Shown: one piece after another, positions 58,651 through 64,000 of the stretch
How positions within the stretch are numbered: the stretch's first letter is position 1
Layout: each line of letters begins with the position of its first letter
From: Silene conica
Lineage: Eukaryota > Streptophyta > Magnoliopsida > Caryophyllales > Caryophyllaceae
Direction: 5' to 3'
Length of the DNA stretch: 64,000 bases
Assembly (NCBI GenBank): GCA_029255685.2
Contig: CM055318.2
Coordinates: 33,468,001 to 33,532,000, forward strand
Made by a program: the position numbers and the translations under genes
The notes under the pieces: model-generated
Told to the model about the DNA's origin: nothing
The model's database searches: none
The model's input: the letters and a program-made list of their open reading frames with translations, nothing else

Positions 58651-60362
58651 TTATGTAAGGCTTCCTATGATATTATCCAGAGGGTGATAGCCTTTATATC
58701 TCCAGTTTCTTGATTTATTGTTTTCATTACTACTGCTTGACTCGGGATTTTGACTTGTTCCCCCTGAATCCAAACCAGGGTTTGTAGGAGAGTCAGGTAT
58801 AATTATGACCTCTTCCCTTTGGTTTTGATTCAAAGTTGTAGCTTCATTAGTTACAACTCTGGGTTCTAAGTCATTGGTTTGAGAGTTATTTACAGTATCA
58901 TCAACTGTAGTTTCATCTCTCGCACCATTTCCTTCCAAGTCAAGTTCATCATTGTTTCCTTGAATTTCACCTTCATCATTATTTTCTAATTTCAGGAGGA
59001 TCTTCCCTTGACAAACGAAAGTCAGGTTCGTCTAGGTTTTCCTCTTCGTCCTGTAGAGGCTTGTCGAAGGCATTATTCTCATCAAAGATAACATGTATGC
59101 TCTCTTCTATGCATAAGGTACGTTTGTTAAAAACTTTATAGGCTTTACTATGATCAGAATATCCTATGAAAATTACCTCATCACTTCTAGGGTCAAATTT
59201 GCTTAAGCGATTTTTACCATTGTTATGAACAAAGCATTTACTCCCAAAACATCTTAAATGAGATATATTAGGTTTACGACCACGTAAAAGTTCATAAGGT
59301 GTCTTTTTAAGGATAGGTCTAATCATAGCACGATTATGAATATAGCAAGTTGTACTGATAGCCTCAGCCCAAAAGTTTCTAGGTAGGCCACTACAAAGAA
59401 GCATTGTTCTAGCCATGTCTTCTAGGGTTATGTTCATGCGTTCTACTACTCCGTTTTGTTGTGGTGTTCTAGGTGCAGAGAAGTTATGTCCAACACCGTT
59501 GGATTTACAGAATTCTATAAAAGCATGGTTGTCAAACTCAGTTTCATGGTCAGTTCGAATAGTTACTAGATTAGTTTTTAATTTGTTTTGAACAAGTTTC
59601 ATAAGACTAACAAATTCATCAAATGTTTCATCTTTAGAATGAAGAAAGATTGGCCAAACAAATCTAGAATAATCATCAACTATAACGAAAACATACCCGG
59701 AACCGCCTCTGCTTCTTACCTTCATAGGGCCACAGAGATCCATATGTACTAGATCAAGAGCTTAGTTAGTACTTACTATTCTTTTTGGTTTGAAGGATGA
59801 TCTGACGTGTTTACATCGTGCACATGTGTCGCACATCTTTTCTTGATCAAACTTGATCTTGGGAAGACCTTCGACCAATCCCATCTCTTCAATTTGCTAA
59901 GAATAGGAGAACTAATATGCCCAAATCTCTTATGCCAGAGACATGGATCATCTAACGTAACTTTCATACATGAGAGAGAGAGTCAGTAGGCACAACGTTT
60001 AAATCAATCATATAAACATTTTTCTTTCTATGACCTTCAAGAATAACTTTACTTGTACCTTCCATAATTATACGACAAACATCTGTATGAAAAACAACTT
60101 TGTTTCCTTTGTCGAATAATTGGGACATACTAATTAAGTTATGTTTAAGACCGCTTACCAGATATACATCGCTAATAGAGTGAGAAGATGAGATGCCTAT
60201 CTTACCGACACCTATTACCTTTCCCTTTTTGTTGTCACCGAAGGTGACCTTTCCTCCGTCGAATGGTTCCAAGGTAGTGAATAGGTTGGCGTCTCCTGTC
60301 ATGTGTCGAGAGCATCCACTATGGAGGTACCATAGATTATTCTCTTTAGCGATTATCTGCAC
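58651..60362 (-). pseudogene. E protease and integrase region
   Basis: Protease-type segment at 59964-60362 ('WYLHSGCSRHMTGD', 'GHRKKNVYMIDL'), pre-integrase zinc region at 59776-59967 ('WHKRFGHISSPILSKL'), integrase core at 58979-59743 ('MDLCGPMKVRSRGGSGYVFV', 'IRTDHETEFDN', 'PQQNGVVERMN') and a polar acidic linker toward RT at 58651-58938. Fossil, several breaks. Confidence 0.85.
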
Positions 60363-60370
60363 AATGTAAT

Positions 60371-62692
60371 TTAAAGACAGGTCTTAGGTACCCAAGCATA
60401 CTTGGGTCCTTTTGAGTTAGTGATAATAAAAACATCTTCCTTTTTAACCCAGACTTGTCTCACTATAGGTCTCTTGTATCTTTGGTAGTTAAGTTTTGTT
60501 GGTCTAGTGTAAGTCTTTGGGTTTTTTTTCTTGTAGGTTGTAGGTTTAGGAGTTTGAGTGGTTCTATTTTTCTTTTCTGCGTAATTAAAGGACATGTCAT
60601 CGAACCATCTATGGTCATTATTTCTTTTCTCAACCTTTCTATCACCTTCCTCACTGTCAATGATAGATATGGAATCATTTGGTATACCTAGAGATTTCAC
60701 AAATTTAACTCCAGTTTTGAAGTCGAGTGCGTGTTTTACATAGTTTTCTCGTAGGTGTCCATTATGACCACAATAAGTACAAATTAAGTATTCAGGCAAG
60801 TCTACGTATTTTCTTTTTCTAAAGTCACGTTCATCAGGTTTTTGTTGACATTTAGAATGGTCTCTCCTACCATAGCATTCATGTCCTAGGCCCATCTTCA
60901 TGTTGTTGTCAGATTGTTCAGTTAGGAAGTTTAGTACGTTAGTACTTCCTTCCCCTTTTTCGTGAACTTTACGAGCATGAAGAAGAAGGTATTTTAAGGA
61001 ATCTATTTCTTTTATGCATGAGGAGTGGTCAACATTGTTATGTTCTTTTAAGTCTTGAATATCTTTATTAAAATTGAACACGATTTTTGCATGTTCCTTT
61101 TTAATTTTGGTTATGTTGAATTCCAGATCCATGATCTTTTGCTCGAGGATTTCAACTTCTTCTTGATGAGTTTCATCTACAACCATTGGTGTAGGTTTAC
61201 TCTTTAGAAGTTCATTAGACCTTTTTAGATCTGAGGTTATAGCTTCATTGGCTATAATCTTAGATTCAAGCTCTTTAATGTTGAGTTTCAATTTTGAGAT
61301 TACAGCTTCATTGGCTGTAACTTTAGACTCAAGAATTTTCTTCTCAGACATTACTGTTTCCAATTTAACATTTGTATCAATGTTAACTTTGGATTTCGGT
61401 TTCTTAGCTTTGGCCTTTAAAAGTTGATTTTCCTCTGCAATGTCAAGGATCTGTTCCTTCAATTCGTCTAATTCAAGACTTTGTTCGTGACATTGGTCTA
61501 AGGTTTGTTCGAAATAATTAATTAAAGCAGACTTAGATAAATTTTTAACTTGACTCTTACGCTGTAAAAAATTTACCTCTTGGTCTTCATCTTCTGAATC
61601 AGATTCTCCATAGAGGCAGAATTGTGATGAGTCATGATCGTCGGAGATTAGATCCAAACTGATGTTGCTTAGGCACATGTTAGCAACTTCCTCTTCTTCT
61701 GAGTCTTCGTCATCGTCGGAATCCAATTCTCTCCAGCAAGATGCGAGCATAACCTTCTTGAATTCAGTCTTGGTTTTATCTCGTTTGGATTTGTCTTTTA
61801 TTTTGTCCCAGCTTGGACAGTCCTTGATCATATGCCCTTGATCACCACATTTAAATCACCCTCGTTTGAAGAAGGTTTGCTTAGAGTCATTCTTTTTCTT
61901 GTCACTTATTTTATTGTTTGATTTGGTATATCTGCCTTTGAAGACCGCCTTTTTAAAGCGTCTTGCGAATAGAACTGTTTCATCTTCCAGTTCAGGTTCG
62001 CATTCTTCGCTTGTAGAGGCTTGTAAGGCAATATTTTTGTTTTTAGGATGATCATCATCATCTCTATTCAGCATGATCTCATGAGCCATTAGAGATCCAA
62101 TAAATTCTTGATAAGTCATGGTCGAGAGATCACGAGCTTTTTCAATTGCAGTGACTTTAGGTTGCCACTTTTTGGTAAGGCTTCTAAGGACCTTTCTGAC
62201 TATGTCCTCAGAATCATACTTCCTACCAAGGTTTCGCAGTTCATTAAGTATGCAGGAGAATCGTGCAGACATGCTATCAATCGATTCATTCTTTTCCATA
62301 GTGAAAAGTTCATATCGTTGAATAAGCAAGTCTATACGATATATCCTGACTGCGGAGGTACCTTCGTAGGCAAGTTCTAGGCCATCCCATATTTCTTTAG
62401 CTGAGTTACAAGAAGAGAAGCGATCAAATTCAGAAGTAACCATACCGTTTTGAAGTAGACTCATGGCTTTTGAATTTTTCTCAGCAATCTTGTAATCAGC
62501 TTCCACATAGTCACTTTCTGGTTTCTCATATGTGGTTCCATTTGCAGATGCAACCAAGATCTTTCTTGGTCCAGTTTGAATTATTTTCCAGCATTCCCAG
62601 TCACATCCTTTGACGTAGTGGGTCATCATGTTCTTCCACAAGCTATAGTTCTTTCCATCGAAGATAGGACACTTAAGGTGTTTTGAATCCAT
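60371..62692 (-). pseudogene. E gag region (SIRE)
   Basis: Starts MDSKHLKCPIFDGKNYSLWK (ATG at 62692). The gag core lies at about 61900-62690. Then a zinc knuckle ('CGDQGHMIKDC', near 61830), a long coiled-coil stretch (about 61000-61600, many K/E/L heptads), a second knuckle 'CTYCGHNGHLREN' near 60770 and a basic tail. The long coiled coil and twin knuckles are characteristic of SIRE gag. Fossil, few breaks. Confidence 0.88.
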
Positions 62693-62759
62693 TGGAAATC
62701 AATAGAAGGATCAATCTCAAGCTGTAAGGCTTTCAAGAGCACGAGGCTCTGATACCAAT
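62693..62759 (-). other. E leader and primer site
   Basis: A very short leader (about 67 bp) between gag and LTR. GCTCTGATACCAAT at 62746-62759 is the Met tRNA primer site. Confidence 0.85.
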
Positions 62760-64000
62760 TGAAGAGTCTATTGACCTAGATATACTCAAGAAGGGGGGGT
62801 TGAATTGAGTATGCCAACTTTTTCGATTCTTCTTCGATGTGAGTTGTTGTGACGAAGTAATAGCAAGTAATGAGTAAGGACGATAAAGTAAAGGAGACAC
62901 GATCTTTTGAAGTGGTTCAGTTTCACAAATCGAAACCTACGTCCACTATTCTCGATTAATAAAATTAGTACCTTCTCCGGATTACAATTTTATCAACCCA
63001 ACTCGTACAACTTTGATGTTAGTTGTAACTCAATCTAGATACCGTAAAATATCTAGCTACGACAAGCACCGTGAAATACTTGCTTACAATGAGTACCGCT
63101 AAATACTCGAATCTATCTTAAGCAAGTAAGATAAAATTTCAACAACTTCTTGTATTTGATGATCTTGAATGTATGAAAATCTTCTTCAATGTTTGTAGTC
63201 TTGATTACGAGATTTGACAATGATTGAATTGGCACGGAAAACGAAGCGCGTGAGAGACTACGTTCGTTTGATTTTCTCGATATGCCTGAGGCTCGTGTGT
63301 TGTATCTTAGGCGTGTGATATTGAGAGCATATATATATTAATTTAGATCTAGGTTAAATCCTAGATAGTTTTAGGAATATTACTTTAGCTAGAACACTAA
63401 TTCTAGGTAATATTTAAAACTTAATCTTATATGAATTAGGAAAGGATTCTATTAAGATAATATTAAATTAAGACATAAGATAATACTTCCACAATCCTAT
63501 TAAATTTAGGAAATATCTTATACCATAAAATATAGAATCCTATTTTGAATCAATTCCTAATTCTTGTCAATAATATAATAAATTATATTATTAATCAAAT
63601 CCTAGACAATCTTTAAGTAGATTAAATAAACAAGTTTATTTATTTAATTAACTAAAAAGATAATATGAAACGTATTAGGATTCGTATAGTAGAAACGTGA
63701 TACACGCTTCCCTATGCACGACTCCCAACGCCCATAACACGTTCTTCGAGACATATTCTACGAAGCACGTTTCTCTAGGAATTTGAATTTTGACAATAAC
63801 GGTTAAAATAAAATCCTTAGTTTATTAGAATTAATATTTACCTCATAAGATAAATATTTTAATTCTTGTCAACTAATGACTATTTCTATTTTAAAACCGT
63901 TTATAAGATTACCAAATTAATATATAATAATATATTAATAGTACGCATAAATCTTCATGCTTTGATTTGTTTCACGCAAATCTCATTTCTTCGATAGTTA
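62760..64000 (-). repeat. E 5' LTR, cut by window edge
   Basis: Matches 53282-54520 closely. About 0.27 kb of LTR should lie beyond the window, followed by the right-hand target duplication and more T2. Confidence 0.9.

Larger units (their letters stand above)
49189..64000 (-). mobile_element. T2: second Tat-type gypsy element, inserted in T1, invaded by E
   Basis: Same layout as T1: 3' LTR (49189-49661), polypurine tract, antisense extra ORF (50052-52082), integrase (52700-53281). The rest of pol would lie right of element E, outside the window. It starts in the middle of T1 RT, with GTTTT at 49184-49188 as a possible duplication whose partner is not visible. Broken, many breaks; its right end is not seen. 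Confidence 0.75.
53282..64000 (-). mobile_element. E: SIRE-type Ty1/copia element with env-like region
   Basis: Minus orientation. 3' LTR 53282-54793, polypurine tract, env-like region 55532-57022, RT 57688-58650, integrase and protease 58651-60362, gag 60371-62692, Met primer site 62746-62759, 5' LTR from 62760 running off the window. The long gag with coiled coil and two zinc knuckles, and an extra ORF beyond pol, define the SIRE (Maximus) lineage. LTRs differ at roughly 12 of 1241 compared positions (about 1 %). Broken, several breaks. Confidence 0.9.

Noticed and set aside
1-64000. A previously unknown defence or metabolic gene cluster
   Set aside because: Every stretch with coding signal fits transposable elements or decayed host-gene pieces; no operon-like or multi-gene host system is present.

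Overview
This window is plant nuclear DNA, almost certainly from a eudicot. It is AT-rich and gene-poor, and nearly all of it can be assigned to transposable elements inserted into one another. No intact host gene is visible. The evidence for a plant comes from the element families: Ty3/gypsy chromovirus and Tat lineages, SIRE and other Ty1/copia elements with initiator-Met tRNA primer sites, a CACTA transposon with a ULP1-like protease remnant, and fragments of plant ABCC, purple acid phosphatase and RRP12-like genes. The species cannot be named from the sequence.

Layout. At 1-3519 lies the leader and 5' LTR of a minus-strand chromovirus (G1) whose body is left of the window. It abuts a decayed host ABCC-transporter fragment (3520-4318). 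From 4319 to 49188 runs a minus-strand Tat-type gypsy element (T1). It is cut into pieces (antisense extra ORF 4319-6117; integrase 6753-7976; RNase H 26145-26919; RT 48351-49188) by two large insertions. Insertion A (7977-26144, plus) is a copia element. A chromovirus, G2 (13252-25253, TSD GTAAT), sits inside A, and a 5'-truncated LINE (14533-16820) sits inside the 5' LTR of G2. Insertion B (26920-48350, minus, TSD AGGAC) is a copia element of the same family as A. It carries a CACTA transposon D (29843-34308, TSD ACG) and a gag-only copia element C (35851-44578, TSD CTCCA).

From 49189 to the right edge is a second Tat element (T2, minus) that begins inside the T1 RT region. At 53282 it is interrupted by a SIRE-type copia element E (minus, with an env-like region), whose 5' LTR runs off the window.

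Relative ages read by eye from LTR pairs fit the nesting: A about 2 % divergent, G2 and B about 1.6 %, E about 1 %, and C nearly identical. The parts most worth a second look are the LINE, which has R2-type zinc-finger and restriction-like-endonuclease signatures and sits in a TTA microsatellite; the CACTA element D, which carries exon-sized pieces of at least two unrelated host genes with splice borders and a subterminal hairpin array; the spliced antisense ORFs of the two Tat copies; and a paired GGTCGGTCGACC motif array in the leaders of A and B.
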